Below, piece after piece: positions 6,510 to 7,506 of a stretch of 7,506 nt of DNA. This DNA is from Desulfobulbus sp. (GTDB lineage Bacteria > Desulfobacterota > Desulfobulbia > Desulfobulbales > Desulfobulbaceae): contig DRKH01000214.1 of NCBI GenBank assembly GCA_011051825.1, positions 1 through 7,506 on the forward strand. Direction: 5' to 3'. A program made the translations under genes and the position numbers. How positions within the stretch are numbered: the first letter of the stretch is position 1; the number at the start of each line of letters is the position of its first letter. The notes below the pieces were generated by a model. The model saw only the letters and a program-made list of their open reading frames with translations. It searched no databases and had not been told where the DNA came from.

Positions 6510-6965
6510 TCAGGTGCTTATGCTGATCTGCCTGGGTTTGACTTCGTCTGCCTTTGTCAGGGTAATGGTCAGGATACCATCAACAAGCTTTGCGGTGATT
6601 TTATCCAGATCAACTTTGGTCGGCAGAGCAATGGCCCGGCTGAAGTTGCCTGCTTCAATTTCCCGGCGGTGATATGAGGCTTTTTCCTCCTCCTGGTGCG
6701 GTTTCCTTTTGCCCAGCAGGGTCAGGGTGTCGCCCTCAACCGAGATATCAAGATCTTCGGCCTGGACACCGGGAAGTTCAGCCTTGATAATCAGAGCGTC
6801 TGCATTTTCATACATGTTCAGCGGTGGGTAGACCGTGGCATGCATGTGCATTTTCCCCTCGGAGATCATGTTTTGCGAGAGCTCATCAAGACCGCGGCGT
6901 ATACGTTCAAATTCAGCCCAGGGATTCCTGAAATGGGGCCGTTCCGTAAATCGTATCAGTGCCAT
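6510..6965 (-). CDS. Hsp20-family small heat shock protein (alpha-crystallin domain), upstream copy
   Basis: This 151-residue small heat shock protein is a holdase chaperone of the cytoplasm. A GAGGAGG ribosome site lies about 6 nt before the ATG at 6965. The N-terminal arm (residues 1-42) has the NPWAEFERIRRGLDEL pattern seen in bacterial class A Hsp20 proteins. The alpha-crystallin domain covers roughly 43-142, with YPPLNMYENADALIIKAELPGV at its start, RREIEAGNFSRAIALP in the middle and A-K-L-V-D-G-I-L-T-I near the end. It ends with the I-x-I oligomer anchor (QISIST). It differs clearly from the downstream Hsp20 in its N-terminal arm and domain sequence, so the two are old paralogues rather than a recent duplication. 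Paired Hsp20 genes are common in deltaproteobacteria and may form mixed oligomers. A promoter is predicted just upstream. Confidence 0.95.
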   Translation of the reverse strand: MALIRFTERPHFRNPWAEFERIRRGLDELSQNMISEGKMHMHATVYPPLNMYENADALIIKAELPGVQAEDLDISVEGDTLTLLGKRKPHQEEEKASYHRREIEAGNFSRAIALPTKVDLDKITAKLVDGILTITLTKADEVKPRQISIST

Positions 6966-7035
6966 TTTTTCCTCCTCTTCATTGGGTTGCGGTTCAGGTT
7001 ATTTAATCTCTGTTCCTTACTTATTTCCTGGTCAA

Positions 7036-7063
7036 AAAATAAGTTTTGATCCGCTCTTGTCAA
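7036..7063 (-). promoter_or_regulatory. Predicted promoter of the Hsp20 genes
   Basis: On the minus strand TTGACA (7063-7058) is separated by 16 bp from TATTTT (7041-7036), giving a leader of about 60 nt before the ATG at 6965. The -35 sits in CACCCTTGAC, which also resembles the heat-shock sigma32 -35 element (CCCTTGAA). A C-rich sigma32 -10 (CCCCAT) is not seen, so a sigma70-type promoter is at least as likely. Confidence 0.55.
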
Positions 7064-7080
7064 GGGTGTGCCCATCTTTG

Positions 7081-7305
7081 CTATAAAAAAACCTGATTAC
7101 GTACAAAGCTCAGCTTTTCATAAATCAGGGATAACATCGCTTGTTCATCCGGATTGCAGAACCAAGTAAATTCATCACAAATTCGCTGGGCTCGTAATAC
7201 CCTTTGGTATTCAGCGATGGTATCCCTTGTATCAGGCTGAGGATTGTAGGTAATCAGATAAAAAAATGAGGGGTTCAGTGCCAGGGGACATTTTGAGCTA
7301 CCAAC
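7081..7305 (-). pseudogene. Small hypothetical gene, apparently frameshifted near its start
   Basis: The minus strand is open for 74 codons from 7305 to a TAG at 7081-7083, with protein-like content: LITYNPQPDTRDTIAEYQR, then an Arg/Cys/Trp stretch RICDEFTWFCNPDEQ and a closing helix-like EKLSFVRNQ. It has no ATG, GTG or TTG start in frame; an in-frame TGA lies just upstream. An ATG at 7291-7289 in another frame encodes MSPGTEPLIFL and meets this frame at a run of seven T (7266-7260). Removing one T would join them into a protein of about 69 residues. So the gene may be broken by a one-base slip, read by slippage, or affected by sequencing error. A promoter-like TTGCAA-N17-TAATAT lies just upstream (7351-7323). 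The family is unknown to me. Confidence 0.45.
7085..7129 (-). terminator. Intrinsic terminator for leftward transcription
   Basis: On the minus strand CCTGATT (7129-7123) pairs with AATCAGG (7098-7092), with an inner AAAGC/GCTTT hairpin around TGA, and seven T (7091-7085) follow immediately. The stem and T-run overlap the last codons of the small frame ending at 7081. It would isolate the Hsp20 promoter from transcription coming from the right. Confidence 0.7.
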
Positions 7306-7407
7306 TCAACCTGTAATCGGCTATATTATATACTTTGTGCTTTGTTTGCAATCTTGACCAAATGTAACTATTCAGATAAGGGCACAATTTACGCAATACC
7401 GCAGACT

Positions 7408-7506
7408 GTAACTGTTCAGGAGTGCCTTAGATTTGTTCATTTAAGACTGTGAAGCGTACTTGTGCTACTCGAACTGGCTTAAATGGGCGAAGATGAGGTG
7501 CTCCTG
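7408..7506. repeat. Structured repeat, copy 3 (runs off the window edge)
   Basis: It starts GTAACTGTTCAGGAGTGCC, matching the left arm of copies 1 and 2. CAGGAGTGCCT (7417-7427) pairs with AGGTGCTCCTG (7496-7506), keeping the two neighbouring G-T wobbles. An inner stem CATTTAAG (7438-7445) pairs perfectly with CTTAAATG (7478-7485). The interior sequence is nearly unrelated to copies 1 and 2, yet the fold is the same. The last arm should continue a few bases past the window. Confidence 0.75.

Noticed and set aside
5761..7506. CRISPR array or tandem-repeat locus formed by the three structured repeats
   Set aside because: Copies are about 600 and 1,045 bp apart with genes between, and their interiors differ; they are dispersed elements, not a spacer array.

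Overview
The window looks like chromosomal DNA of an anaerobic, respiring deltaproteobacterium (Desulfobacterota, for example a Desulfobulbales- or Desulfuromonadales-like organism). This is inferred from a very large exported multihaem cytochrome c with a probable selenocysteine codon, a DUF3108-type protein end, two adjacent Hsp20 genes and REP-like structured repeats. No marker gene is present, so the taxonomy is inference.

Layout: 1-240 (+) is the 3' end of a DUF3108-like gene. Convergent to it are two genes read leftwards: a small exported helical protein (746-345) and, upstream of it, a giant cytochrome (4913-915). The cytochrome is the centre of interest. An automatic caller would split it into a 140-aa exported one-haem protein and a 1,185-aa seven-haem protein without signal peptide or ribosome site. 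Both pieces are in the same frame, separated by one TGA (4493-4491) and six sense codons. A compact GC hairpin sits just 3' of the TGA, with the geometry of a bacterial SECIS element. The simplest reading is one 1,332-residue octahaem selenocytochrome c with Sec at residue 141.

From 4914 to 5884 there is about 970 bp without a convincing gene. It holds an 11-bp tandem repeat, several palindromes, a G-rich tract, a long terminator-like inverted repeat and the first copy of a roughly 97-nt structured repeat. Then come two leftward Hsp20 (small heat shock protein) genes, 6283-5885 and 6965-6510. The structured repeat occurs three times in the same orientation: after the first Hsp20 gene, between the two, and at the right edge. 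The copies differ in sequence but keep paired stems through compensatory changes. A good sigma70/sigma32-like promoter lies before the upstream Hsp20 gene. Further right, a short leftward reading frame (7305-7081) looks coding but has no in-frame start; its likely start is in another frame just before a run of seven T, so it is probably a frameshifted small gene. Its end overlaps a clear leftward terminator.

Functionally there are three unrelated blocks: an extracytoplasmic electron-transfer module (cytochrome plus small exported helper), a protein-quality-control module (Hsp20 pair), and repeat-rich spacer DNA. The most novel points are the selenocysteine cytochrome with its SECIS, and the covarying three-copy repeat.
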